Under the pieces are notes generated by a model. The model saw only the letters and a program-made list of their open reading frames with translations, was not told where the DNA came from and ran no database searches. Positions 46,650 to 55,899 of a stretch of 64,000 nt of DNA are shown here, piece after piece. How positions within the stretch are numbered: position 1 is the stretch's first letter; every line of letters begins with the position of its first letter. Made by a program: the position numbers and the translations under genes. The stretch is from Ignavibacteriales bacterium (GTDB taxonomy: Bacteria; Bacteroidota; Ignavibacteria; Ignavibacteriales; Ignavibacteriaceae), in assembly GCA_016707285.1 (NCBI GenBank), contig JADJIA010000007.1:141419-205418 (forward strand). Direction: 5' to 3'.

Positions 46650-48098
46650 ATGAAGAAAATCTTTACGGCTGTGGTCTTAATTACGGCTATGGCATCAATG
46701 GCTTTCGCCCAGAATGCAGTGACATTTCAAGTAAACATGGGAAAACAGGTTACATTGGGTAACTTTGATCCTAATGCAGATACTTTATATGTCAGTGGTG
46801 CATTTAACGGGTGGGGGACCGGAAATCCGATCCCAAAGCCAGCAGGAAATGACTCAGTATGGGTCGTAACCGTACCGGCAGTTGGTGCATCAGGCACAAC
46901 ATCAGAATACAAATTCAGATTCAGAGATGTATCCGGTGCTGCTGATGTTTGGGAAAGTGTTGCAAACAGAGTGGTAACAATTGGCGGTGATCCAACAGTT
47001 GTTGATGTTGTTTATTTCGATAACAACGGATATTCAGCAACAACTTTGATCAACCTTACATTTTCAGTTAACATGGAACTTGAAAGACTTTCCGGTAGAT
47101 TTACACCATCAGAAGATACTGTTTCTGTAAACGGTAACTTTAATGGCTGGACATCTTTGGTTAATATCATGCTTCCAAGTGCAAACCCTGATATCTATGA
47201 AGTTTCTTTTGATAAAGAAGTTGCATTGGCAGAAGAGTTGAACTATAAATACTGGTACACTCCTAATGCATGGGAAAGCCGTGCTAACAGACAGTACATC
47301 ATCACACAGGAAGACATTACTGCAGGATTTTTGGTTCAGGAAGGCACATACAATGATGGTAGCCTTGCAACCGTTATCAATCAGCCTTGTACAATCAAAT
47401 TGACTGTTAACACAAATGGCGCAAGTGGTCCTATCGGTCCATTTACTGAAGTTACCAATGCAATCGTTGCAGGTTCATCAGCTCCTTTGGGCTGGCCCGG
47501 TGGCGGATGGCCAACAAGTGACTCAGCAATCGTTATCAGATTATTTGATGACGGAACAAATGGTGATTTGACAGCCGGTGACAAGATATTCTCAAAAGAT
47601 ATCCTTTTCCCTGCTTACACTTCACTTGGTGCTGAATACAAATATGGTCTTAACTTTGGATTGGCAACAAACCAGGGTTCAAACGACAACGAAGCCGGTG
47701 TTGGTTCAAACCACACATTTGGATGGCAGATCAATTATGTAAGTGCAACCGCTGTTGATACTTTTGGTAGAATCACTGTTGCTAACTTGATCAATGTTGT
47801 TACAGGCGTTAAAGAAATTGACAACAATATTCCTAACAACTACAACATGAGCCAGAACTATCCTAACCCATTCAACCCTTCAACCTCAATCCAGTTCAGC
47901 ATCCCTGAAGCCGGTATGGTTAGAATGGTTGTTTACAATGCAATCGGTCAGGAAGTTGCAGTTCTTTTGGATGGCGAAAAAGCAGCCGGAAACTATGAAG
48001 TTAGTTTTGACGCAGCTAAATTACCTTCAGGTATCTATCTTTACACAATCCAGTCAGGTAGCTTTACCCAGACTCGTAAAATGATGCTCTTAAAGTAA
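46650..48098 (+). CDS. T9SS-exported protein with two FNGW modules
   Basis: A 482-residue secreted protein. Signal peptide (MKKIFTAVVLITAMASMAFA), then two related modules of about 100 residues that each begin with FxVNM and contain DTLYVSGAFNGWG or DTVSVNGNFNGW and later WESxANR; the pattern resembles starch-binding/CBM48-like folds, though no enzyme domain is present. The third section contains INQPCTIKLTVN and a segment with FNPSTSIQFSIPEAG. The end is a type A T9SS sorting domain (NYPNPFNPSTS, then LPSGIYLYTIQSG and RKMMLLK). The ATG at 46650 has GAGGAG upstream; an in-frame TTG at 46614 is not needed. Carbohydrate binding is inference. Confidence 0.9.
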   Translation: MKKIFTAVVLITAMASMAFAQNAVTFQVNMGKQVTLGNFDPNADTLYVSGAFNGWGTGNPIPKPAGNDSVWVVTVPAVGASGTTSEYKFRFRDVSGAADVWESVANRVVTIGGDPTVVDVVYFDNNGYSATTLINLTFSVNMELERLSGRFTPSEDTVSVNGNFNGWTSLVNIMLPSANPDIYEVSFDKEVALAEELNYKYWYTPNAWESRANRQYIITQEDITAGFLVQEGTYNDGSLATVINQPCTIKLTVNTNGASGPIGPFTEVTNAIVAGSSAPLGWPGGGWPTSDSAIVIRLFDDGTNGDLTAGDKIFSKDILFPAYTSLGAEYKYGLNFGLATNQGSNDNEAGVGSNHTFGWQINYVSATAVDTFGRITVANLINVVTGVKEIDNNIPNNYNMSQNYPNPFNPSTSIQFSIPEAGMVRMVVYNAIGQEVAVLLDGEKAAGNYEVSFDAAKLPSGIYLYTIQSGSFTQTRKMMLLK

Positions 48099-48117
48099 TT
48101 TCTTCGTTTGAAGAGTT

Positions 48118-48154
48118 AAAATCCGGATTGCCGAAATGCAATCCGGATTTTTTA
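48118..48154 (+). terminator. Rho-independent terminator of the T9SS locus
   Basis: AAATCCGGATTG and CAATCCGGATTT form a perfect 12-base-pair stem with the loop CCGAAATG, followed by TTTTATTTTG. It lies 20 bases after the stop of the FNGW protein gene. Confidence 0.88.
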
Positions 48155-48198
48155 TTTTGTATGGTTGATTAATTATTTTTTTGGAAAAACAGCTTAAA

Positions 48199-48951
48199 AT
48201 GAAACAATATACCTCACACCCGGGCTTTTCAACATCGATGGCGGATGACAAACAACTTGAAGAACTGATCAGGAAGATTATAATCGAAGAAAAGGTTACT
48301 CATGTATTTGAATCGGGTACTTACCTCGGTACCGGCTCTACGAGGATGATTGCAGATGCCTTTGCAGATGTGGGTGCTCCGAAAAAATTTATTACAGTGG
48401 AAGCAAACTATTTTAACTGGGTTAAAGCTGTTAAAAACCTTGAAAAATACCCGTTTGTTACTCCGGTTTGGGGTTTAACTCTCAATAGAAAAGAAGCTAT
48501 CGAATTTGTAGTAAATGACGAGATGTTAAAAAATGCGGACAAATATCCCGACATCTATTGTGATGGTGGTGATGATCCACATGGCTTCTACACTAAAGAG
48601 ATCAAAGGCGAGTTTGGGAATTCACGATTTGGACTATTAAACTATCTGTATAACCGGAAGATCAAAAAGGAAGAGAAAAATCACTATCAGGGTGAGAATA
48701 TGATTAAAAAGTATCTTACCGAGATGAAAAACAACAATCCACTTATCCTGTTGGACTCTTCCGGAGGGGTGGGTTACCTGGAATTTAAGACCACACTCGA
48801 AACTTTAAATGGTAAACCATTTATCATCATTCTTGACGACATCCATCATGTAAAACACCACAGAAGTTACCTCGATATAAAAAATTCTCCTGATTTCACT
48901 GTTGTGGGAGAAAATTACGACGGAGGCTGGCTTTTTGCCATGCGGAAATAG
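48199..48951 (+). CDS. Methyltransferase-like protein of uncertain function
   Basis: A 250-residue cytoplasmic protein. THVFESGTYLGTGSTRMIAD has the glycine-rich shape of a class I SAM-binding motif, FITVEANYFNWVKAVKNLEK looks like the acidic second motif, and FIIILDDIHHVKHHRSYLDI resembles the segment used in Methyltransf_24-type or cephalosporin-hydroxylase-like proteins. Substrate and even activity are uncertain. The ATG at 48199 is the better start; TTG at 48181 is in frame. It is alone on this strand, convergent with the GDSL gene (1-base gap). Confidence 0.6.
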   Translation: MKQYTSHPGFSTSMADDKQLEELIRKIIIEEKVTHVFESGTYLGTGSTRMIADAFADVGAPKKFITVEANYFNWVKAVKNLEKYPFVTPVWGLTLNRKEAIEFVVNDEMLKNADKYPDIYCDGGDDPHGFYTKEIKGEFGNSRFGLLNYLYNRKIKKEEKNHYQGENMIKKYLTEMKNNNPLILLDSSGGVGYLEFKTTLETLNGKPFIIILDDIHHVKHHRSYLDIKNSPDFTVVGENYDGGWLFAMRK

Positions 48952-48952
48952 A

Positions 48953-50779
48953 CTATTTGATATTTTTTAGCTGATTGTTCAACTCCCTTGCACCGGGAAA
49001 TTTTGGATCCACTTCAAGACATTTCCCGAGATAAATTTTCGCTGAATTGAAATCTTTAAGATTTATAAAAGCACCTGCCAGATTATATAAAGCCTGAGGA
49101 TCGAGAGAATCATAGTTAACACTCTCCAAAAGCCATTTTTTGCCCTCTTCAGCTTTGTTTTCGCTCAAAGCAAGAATTCCAAGCCATTTGGTTGAATAAG
49201 CTCCCGGAGTAATTTCAAAACTTTTGAGCAAAACTTCTTTTGCCTTATCATACAACTTCAACTGCATCAGTGCATCGGCATACAAATTATAGAACTTTGT
49301 GATGTAGTGGAACTGATTTATTAATACCTTAAATTCCTTTGATGCTCTAATTTCATCATTTTGCGAAACAAACCAGTTTGCTGCTTTTATGTGGGCTTCA
49401 TCCCATTTTAATTCTCCCCTGGCAGATTGCAGAGCCATGGAATCAACAAAATTAACAGGTGGTCTCATTTTTTCAAGGGGAATTTTAATATCAGACCTGT
49501 TGAAGGGCCATTGTGATTTTATCCCCAACAAACGATAGTCGGAGATCAGGGAATCAAGTTTTGAAAAGGGAAGATTTACAAATGTAAGACTGTCTAAAAC
49601 TTTTGGATAGAGATCAACTTCAGCTTTTTCTTTGAGTACTCCAGATTTCACTATCCCATCCAGGAATAAAGCGGACATCATGTTATAGCCTGAAAGGTTG
49701 GGATGAAGATGGTCGGTCATTAAGTCGTTTCCAACAATTCCATTCCTCGACATAGAGTTAAATGCAGAATCAATCGAAATTAATGATGCACCATGTTTTG
49801 ATGCAAGTTCTTTAATAATGGAGTTAAATGATTCCGGGGCGCGGAAACGAAGTTCATCCATATCCTTTGCTTTTATGAATTCAACTTTTGCCTCGTCATA
49901 TTTGCCATCCTTGTAAAGTTTTTCTGCATTTTCAAATAATTTCCCGGCGCCACTGTTTTCAGCAATAAATGGGGGTTGGTTCATAAGATTTGATACAAGA
50001 GTTCCAATTACAACAGGAATGTTGTTCTTTTTCAACTCTTCCAGAATGAAATTCAGATTGTGTTCAAATTGGTCAACACCTGCTTGATAGAGATCGGAAT
50101 CAAGAGGGATAAGTTTATCCTTTGCAAGTGATTCCATTAATCCCGGGGAGGTTTGTCGTTCAGGTTCACCGGAAAATATAGATGAAAGCAATCGAATAAA
50201 TCGTAATTTTCCCACGGTTTGAAGGAATCGGCTCATCGCCGGTGAAGAAGCGATGCTTGTCACCGACGCAGCACCGAGAGCACCATAATATTCATTGTGA
50301 CCCGTATAAATGAGAACCAGATCGGGTTTTTGATCAATCACATCCTCAAGTATATCCATAATTGCATAAGTATTTATGGCTGCAATTCCTAAATTCACAA
50401 TCTCAAATTTTTTCTTTGGATAGAGAATCGAGAGTCGTTGATCAAGAAAACGAGAGAATCCACCATTTGGTTCAAACGGAAAACCGGCAGCACTGCTTTC
50501 GCCGAGGATCATGATTCTTGGAGTGTTGGGGTCTTTGGTTTTTAAGAACACATCGTTTATCGAGTGGGGGACAAATGCAGCTCCCTTAAAATACCTCTTT
50601 GTGAGATCGGGGTTGAGAACCAGCAATTTCTCTTCACTTCCCGGAACGGGTATGAATACAGGATCATCTTCAGCGTATCCAAATGCTCTTAAACCAAGTT
50701 CCAACAGTCCAAGAATCAAAAACGGGAACAGAAGTGAGACTATGTAAAACGATACAGGGTATTTCTTTTTGTTTGCCAT
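48953..50779 (-). CDS. SGNH/GDSL-like hydrolase with C-terminal TPRs
   Basis: A 608-residue protein with one N-terminal membrane helix (about residues 9-30). The SGNH hydrolase domain has block I Ser95 in ILGESSAAGFPF, VNLGIAAINTYAI, block III Asn in IYTGHNEYYG, and the catalytic DxxH pair in TDHLHPNLSGY. TPR-like helices fill the last 120 residues (ALYNLAGAFINLKDFNSAKI). Membrane-anchored SGNH proteins of this kind often act as esterases or acyltransferases on cell-surface glycans, but the substrate here is unknown. Divergent from the foldase gene at 50855. Confidence 0.83.
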   Translation of the reverse strand: MANKKKYPVSFYIVSLLFPFLILGLLELGLRAFGYAEDDPVFIPVPGSEEKLLVLNPDLTKRYFKGAAFVPHSINDVFLKTKDPNTPRIMILGESSAAGFPFEPNGGFSRFLDQRLSILYPKKKFEIVNLGIAAINTYAIMDILEDVIDQKPDLVLIYTGHNEYYGALGAASVTSIASSPAMSRFLQTVGKLRFIRLLSSIFSGEPERQTSPGLMESLAKDKLIPLDSDLYQAGVDQFEHNLNFILEELKKNNIPVVIGTLVSNLMNQPPFIAENSGAGKLFENAEKLYKDGKYDEAKVEFIKAKDMDELRFRAPESFNSIIKELASKHGASLISIDSAFNSMSRNGIVGNDLMTDHLHPNLSGYNMMSALFLDGIVKSGVLKEKAEVDLYPKVLDSLTFVNLPFSKLDSLISDYRLLGIKSQWPFNRSDIKIPLEKMRPPVNFVDSMALQSARGELKWDEAHIKAANWFVSQNDEIRASKEFKVLINQFHYITKFYNLYADALMQLKLYDKAKEVLLKSFEITPGAYSTKWLGILALSENKAEEGKKWLLESVNYDSLDPQALYNLAGAFINLKDFNSAKIYLGKCLEVDPKFPGARELNNQLKNIK

Positions 50780-50854
50780 TTGATAAGTGTCAGTTACTTA
50801 AATAAAACGAATAAAATCGTAAAATATTGATTATTCCAAAACATAAATATAAGA

Positions 50855-52717
50855 ATGAAACTATTTAAATTTCTGCTTGTTCCGGTAATATTATTGATAT
50901 TAAGCGGAAGTATTGTCGCTCAACCGCAAAAGGAAGTGGTGGCGAAGATCGGGAACCGTGAAATAACGGCTGAAGAATTTATTCTGCGTTATGAAATGTC
51001 ACCGAAGTTTACTGCGCATGTTAAAGGAGCGGTAAAAGCTCTTAAAGAAGAGCTCATTTATACTGTTACTGCGGAAAAACTGTTTGCCCTTGAAGCTGAG
51101 TTGCTACGACTCGACACTTTAAAGGATGTGAAAAGAAGGATCGAACAATTCGAAAAAATGTTTGCCCGGGATGCTCTATTCAAAGCTGAGATAGTTGATA
51201 AAATTGACCAGACGCAGCAAACTCTCGCCAATGAGATGGCAAAAGCCATCACAAAAATCAAAATTAAGGCGATAAGAAACACAGATCAGGCACAGATAAA
51301 TAATGTTTACAATTTTCTGAATAATGGTGTCCCTTTTGACTCATTGTTTTTTGATATCTACAAAAATGGATATGAAGAAAATATGCTTGAACTTTCCTAC
51401 GGTATGTTTGACTATGATATCGAGGAAAAACTGTATCAAAAGAAACCCGGGCAATATACCGAGCCACTCTTTTACAACAATTTATGGTACATTTTTTATG
51501 TTGAATCAAAAAGAGATTCTTCTTTCACTGATTCAAAACAGATTGAGAACGAGTTTACAAGGGTAAAAAAACTTTACATCGAACGGTTGACTCAAAAAAA
51601 TTATCATGCCTTTAAAAAGGAGTTTTTTAAAGGATTAAAAATATCAACGGATGGGAACCTTCTTACTGTTTTTGCCGGCAGGTTTTACGAACATTTGAAA
51701 ACGAAGCTTGCTGCTGAACCAAATACAGCCAGGTCTCTTTCTGAAACAGGGAAGTGGAGCCTTAAAAGTGAGGAGTTCTATTTTACAAAGGCTAAAATTC
51801 CTTTGGATTCGTTGCAGTTAACTTACTTTTCCCACAATTCAAAAAACTATTCTCTTGAAGATTTTATCTATTTTCTTGCCGGTGATGTGAGAGAAATTGA
51901 GTCAGTTGACCACAGTAAACTGATGATAAAATTAAAAAACTGGACTCGCGATTATATCGAATCGGAAGTTTTAGCAGAAGAAGCCATGAAGCGGACCCTG
52001 CATAAAAAGCCGGATGTTCGGAGAGAAATAAACATCTGGCGCGACTACACACTCTCCAATGCCTATCAGGCTCTTTATCTCGATTCTTCCGATATCAGTG
52101 ACGCAGAAGTGATGGATTATTTTGTAAAACGGAACAATGGGCAGACAGGCGGAGTGACTATCAAACTTGCAAGAGCTGTCAGCTCCGATCTTGATGCACT
52201 CGCTTCCTTGCTTACAGGAATGGATGATGGTACTGATTTTTTGACTCTGGCAAAATCAGTAAACGGTGAACGGGATAAAGAAGTAAACGGCAATGTGGAT
52301 AAGTATGTTCCGGCTTCTGATTATGGTGAGGCTGGTACCATAGCGCTGAAATTAACTCCCGGAAGAGTATTTGGACCGGTGAAGATCGGTGATGAATATG
52401 TAGTGATGAAACTTATCGATAAAAAGCTGGAAGACATTCTATTGGTTGAGGAGTATGATGCTGTCAAGGATAAGTTAAAAAGAGACCTTGGTTTCCAGAA
52501 ATATTATAAATCGATGGTAAAGAACACGGCGTCACTTGCTTCAAAATTTGATGTAAGTATCGATCTCAATAAAATTGACGAATTAAAAGTGACAGAAACG
52601 AACGCTGTTTACTTCAGATATATGGGCTTTGGAAGCAGAATTACAGCTTTCCCACTGATGAGACCATTCATTGAATGGGTGGATGAATGGAAAAAATTGA
52701 AAGAGTTGAACCCCTGA
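50855..52717 (+). CDS. Parvulin-like periplasmic peptidyl-prolyl isomerase
   Basis: A 620-residue exported protein. A signal peptide (MKLFKFLLVPVILLILSGSI) precedes VVAKIGNREITAEEFILRYE, the typical start of the SurA/PpiD N-terminal chaperone domain. Parvulin-type PPIase elements are weak, but the C-terminal GRVFGPVKIGDEYVVMKLID matches the end of a rotamase domain. The likely role is folding of outer-membrane proteins in the periplasm. The assignment to SurA-like rather than a diverged PpiC relative is by eye. It is convergent and abutting with the PAP2-like gene. Confidence 0.78.
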   Translation: MKLFKFLLVPVILLILSGSIVAQPQKEVVAKIGNREITAEEFILRYEMSPKFTAHVKGAVKALKEELIYTVTAEKLFALEAELLRLDTLKDVKRRIEQFEKMFARDALFKAEIVDKIDQTQQTLANEMAKAITKIKIKAIRNTDQAQINNVYNFLNNGVPFDSLFFDIYKNGYEENMLELSYGMFDYDIEEKLYQKKPGQYTEPLFYNNLWYIFYVESKRDSSFTDSKQIENEFTRVKKLYIERLTQKNYHAFKKEFFKGLKISTDGNLLTVFAGRFYEHLKTKLAAEPNTARSLSETGKWSLKSEEFYFTKAKIPLDSLQLTYFSHNSKNYSLEDFIYFLAGDVREIESVDHSKLMIKLKNWTRDYIESEVLAEEAMKRTLHKKPDVRREINIWRDYTLSNAYQALYLDSSDISDAEVMDYFVKRNNGQTGGVTIKLARAVSSDLDALASLLTGMDDGTDFLTLAKSVNGERDKEVNGNVDKYVPASDYGEAGTIALKLTPGRVFGPVKIGDEYVVMKLIDKKLEDILLVEEYDAVKDKLKRDLGFQKYYKSMVKNTASLASKFDVSIDLNKIDELKVTETNAVYFRYMGFGSRITAFPLMRPFIEWVDEWKKLKELNP

Positions 52718-53272
52718 TTATGTTTCAGGGGTAAATCCCAGTTTCTTATTAAATACCTCGATTGATCTCCATATCGCAAATGAGAAAAATGGCGCTACAA
52801 AGATATCAATCGTATAGTGTACATGTTGTAGCAAAATAAAAATTGACATAAACACTGCCAGAGCCCAGAGGATATATCTCATTTTTTTGTTTTCAACAAT
52901 ATAAGCCAAAAGCACCGCTACTGAGATATGTCCCGAAAAAAAGAGGTCATGTTTAAGGACAATACCTGAACTTAAAGATGAAATGAAAGGGTCGAAAAGG
53001 GGTATGAGAGTTTCAGGAGCTTTTAGAGGAAGCAAGGTCATCGCTATCAGTCTCGAACTCAACAGGAAAAAATATGCCTGAAATCCCATCATAAACCTGA
53101 CAGGTTTGTCGGATATATAATAAAAAGTTAAAAATACTCCACTATACAGCATCAGAAAAATCCACCAGGTAAGATCCACCGGACTGAAGAGATTCAGTAC
53201 AGGATCAACAAAACTGAATCCCTCGCGTACCTCGTTTAATTCAAGAATCCTCGGAGCAATGTATGCAAGCAA
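52718..53272 (-). CDS. PAP2-like (sphingomyelin-synthase-type) membrane phosphatase
   Basis: A 184-residue integral membrane protein with about five helices. The motifs DLFFSGHISVAVLLAY and HVHYTIDIFVAPFFS supply the two His and one Asp of the PAP2_C/sphingomyelin-synthase-like active site. It may act on lipid head groups at the membrane; the substrate is unknown. The TTG at 53272 is the first standard start, but the frame stays open upstream through about 33 more residues (RNYFIATVIFSLLLAY forms the start of a helix) and could begin at ATT 53371, where GAGAGG lies three bases before it. The true start is uncertain. Confidence 0.7.
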   Translation of the reverse strand: MLAYIAPRILELNEVREGFSFVDPVLNLFSPVDLTWWIFLMLYSGVFLTFYYISDKPVRFMMGFQAYFFLLSSRLIAMTLLPLKAPETLIPLFDPFISSLSSGIVLKHDLFFSGHISVAVLLAYIVENKKMRYILWALAVFMSIFILLQHVHYTIDIFVAPFFSFAIWRSIEVFNKKLGFTPET

Positions 53273-53576
53273 AAGACTGAATATTACTGTTGCGATAAAA
53301 TAATTCCGGAACTTGTTTACTTTATATTTCGATTTCCAGTTTGTGGCTACTCGGTTGGGATATGTTGAAATAATGATCCTCTCGGAAATGTTAAAAAATC
53401 TAAAGCAAATATAAAGAATGAGTCAGGATAACTCACTTTTGATTTATCAAAAAAAGGAAAATCTTTACTGATTATGACAATGTAAATTGTTAAAAATTTC
53501 AATATTCGATTTAAAACGAAGATTCTTAGTGGTACAATTTTTGATGTATAAAATTGCCACAAATATAAGTTAGAGA

Positions 53577-54917
53577 ATGTTCAAATCGCTTGTACACCCG
53601 GGATCATTTAAAGGTGGAGTACATCCAGCAGAAGCAAAAGAGCTTTCGATGGATTCTCCCTTTGAAAGAATGCCCAATCCGAAGATGATTTATCTCCCCC
53701 TCTCACAGCATGCAGGCAAAGAATCAAAGCTTTTGGTTGCCAAAGGCAGTCTTGTAAAAAAAGGTGAATTACTCGCTGAACCCGACGGGTTCATTTCAGC
53801 TCCCATCCACTCACCCGTGAATGGTGCTGTAACAAAAATATCAAAGACTGCAAATCTTTCCGGCGTTCCCAAAACTGTAATTGAGATCTCTGTCTCTGAA
53901 GAGAGCGAACCGTCATACCTTGAGGCAATTGACTTCAAAACTGCAAATAAAACAGAATTACTCGATAGAATAAAAGAAGCCGGAATAGTCGGCATGGGCG
54001 GAGCAGCGTTTCCGGCCTTTGTTAAACTTTCACCGCCTCCCGGTAAAAAAATCGACAAACTAATCATAAATGCCGCAGAATGTGAACCATACCTGACACG
54101 CGACTATCGTCTGATGCTCGAATATACCGATGAGTTGATCTCCGGTATCGAAATTTTGATGAAAATTATCGGTGTCGATTGTGTGATTGGTATCGAGGAT
54201 AACAAACCAAAAGCAGTTGAAATTTTAAAAAATAAACTCGGAAACCGCACAGATATTACAGTAAGGGTTTTACCCGTGAAATATCCGCAGGGTGCTGAAA
54301 AAATGCTGATCTACGCTGTAACCGGAAAAAAGGTGCCCCCCGGAAAACTCCCGATGGATGTGGGGGTTGTGATGCAGAATGTTGGAACCGCAATTTCGGT
54401 TTTCAGAGCTGTTGCACTGGGTGAACCGCAGATAGAAGCTTATGTTTCTGTTACCGGCGGCGGAATCACAAAACCCCGAAACATCATTGTGCCCGTTGGA
54501 ACTCCGGTCTCAGAGATACTCGATTTTTGTGGAGGATTAAAACCGGATGCAATAAAAGTTGTTGCAGGTGGACCGATGATGGGGAACAATCTTTATGATT
54601 ATAACGCCCCCGTGATGAAGGCAACCTCCGGGCTGCTGATTCTCACTGAAGCCGAATCGCAACCCGGTGAATCAATTCCCTGCTTGCGATGTGGGAAGTG
54701 TATCGAGGTTTGCCCTGTTAACCTGATGCCAACCAGACTCTCGCAATACTCAAAACTTCAACGATTTGAAGATGCAGAGGCTTCCGGAATTCTTGTTTGT
54801 ATGGAATGTGGTTGCTGCGCTTATGAATGCCCGGCAAATATTCCACTTGTACAATGGATTAAATTAGGTAAAAAAGAAGTGATGAAAATAAAACAACAGG
54901 AAAGGAAGAGTGCCTGA
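53577..54917 (+). CDS. rnfC: Rnf complex subunit C
   Basis: A 446-residue peripheral subunit of the ion-translocating ferredoxin:NAD oxidoreductase. The N-terminal barrel-sandwich (PGSFKGGVHPAEAKE, APIHSPVNGAVTKIS) is followed by the NADH/FMN-binding region (GIVGMGGAAFPAFVKL, NAAECEPYLTRDYRLM), then two 4Fe-4S motifs CLRCGKCIEVCPVNLMP and CMECGCCAYECPANIPLV. It takes electrons to or from NAD. First gene of the cluster rnfCDGEA; the ATG at 53577 overlaps the rnfD start region by few bases at the other end. Confidence 0.96.
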   Translation: MFKSLVHPGSFKGGVHPAEAKELSMDSPFERMPNPKMIYLPLSQHAGKESKLLVAKGSLVKKGELLAEPDGFISAPIHSPVNGAVTKISKTANLSGVPKTVIEISVSEESEPSYLEAIDFKTANKTELLDRIKEAGIVGMGGAAFPAFVKLSPPPGKKIDKLIINAAECEPYLTRDYRLMLEYTDELISGIEILMKIIGVDCVIGIEDNKPKAVEILKNKLGNRTDITVRVLPVKYPQGAEKMLIYAVTGKKVPPGKLPMDVGVVMQNVGTAISVFRAVALGEPQIEAYVSVTGGGITKPRNIIVPVGTPVSEILDFCGGLKPDAIKVVAGGPMMGNNLYDYNAPVMKATSGLLILTEAESQPGESIPCLRCGKCIEVCPVNLMPTRLSQYSKLQRFEDAEASGILVCMECGCCAYECPANIPLVQWIKLGKKEVMKIKQQERKSA

Positions 54918-54918
54918 C

Positions 54919-55899
54919 ATGGATGCTGCTACCGCTGTTGAATTAAAAAATAAAACAATCCTCACCAGCACACCGCATGTCCACTCTAAGTTGAGTGCAC
55001 AAAAAGCGATGTGGCTGGTTGTCATTTCTCTTCTGCCACCTTTGGTGATGGGGGTTATCTATTTTGGTCTTTATCAGCTCGTTGTTGTTTTGGCAGCCCT
55101 TGCCGGAGCTGTAATGACTGAATCGGCGATAAAGTATATAAGAAAACAAAAGATCACAATTCTTGATGGAAGTGCCATAATTACAGGTCTTCTTCTTGGA
55201 TTGATTGTGCCACCGGGGTTAAATCCGGTGTTTGCATTTATCGGGTCGGTGGTTGCCATTGGGTTTGGAAAGGAAGTGTTTGGAGGATTGGGATATAACA
55301 TCTTTAATCCCGCACTTGTTGGAAGAGCCTTTCTGCAAGCTGCCTATCCTGTTGCCATGACCACCTGGAGTGCCCCTGCCATGGCAGTCGATACCGTTAC
55401 CAAAGCCACCCCGCTCAGTCTCTTCAAGTTTGAAGCGATAGCTTCAAAAGGTGGAGTTGATGCAATGTCCCTTTTCCTTGGGAATGTAGGCGGTTCCATT
55501 GGTGAAACATCTTCAATTGCAATCCTTGTCGGGATGGTCTTTTTGATAGCCATGAAAGTGTTGAACTGGAGAGTTCCCCTTGCGATGATCGTTGGATTAC
55601 TCCTTTTCAGCGGAATTTTCTGGCTCATCGATCCGACCAAATTTGCATCACCCATTCATCACCTTTTTATGGGTGGTTTTATGTTTGGTGCTGTTTATAT
55701 GGCAAGTGATTGGGTTACCTCACCCGTAACAAACAAAGGGATCTGGATATACGGCATGGCAATTTCACTTATTGTTGTTATGATCAGGTTATTTGGTGGA
55801 CTTCCTGAAGGTGTCATGTATGCAATATTGATCATGAACGGATTTGTTCCCCTAATTAACAGATATACAAAACCTGTAATTTTTGGAGCAGAAAAATGA
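54919..55899 (+). CDS. rnfD: Rnf complex subunit D
   Basis: A 326-residue membrane subunit with about nine or ten helices, including GGLGYNIFNPALVGRAFLQA and PITNKGIWIYG-like VTSPVTNKGIWIYGMAISL near the C-terminus. RnfD carries an FMN bound by a threonine in an S/TxAT motif; here it reads VTKATPL, the acceptor being Thr164. The Lys before Ala differs from the frequent Gly or Ser/Thr. The ATG at 54919 has GGAAGAG eight bases upstream and lies after the rnfC stop; GTG at 54910 is an alternative that would overlap. Operon partner of rnfG by a 4-base overlap. Confidence 0.94.
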   Translation: MDAATAVELKNKTILTSTPHVHSKLSAQKAMWLVVISLLPPLVMGVIYFGLYQLVVVLAALAGAVMTESAIKYIRKQKITILDGSAIITGLLLGLIVPPGLNPVFAFIGSVVAIGFGKEVFGGLGYNIFNPALVGRAFLQAAYPVAMTTWSAPAMAVDTVTKATPLSLFKFEAIASKGGVDAMSLFLGNVGGSIGETSSIAILVGMVFLIAMKVLNWRVPLAMIVGLLLFSGIFWLIDPTKFASPIHHLFMGGFMFGAVYMASDWVTSPVTNKGIWIYGMAISLIVVMIRLFGGLPEGVMYAILIMNGFVPLINRYTKPVIFGAEK

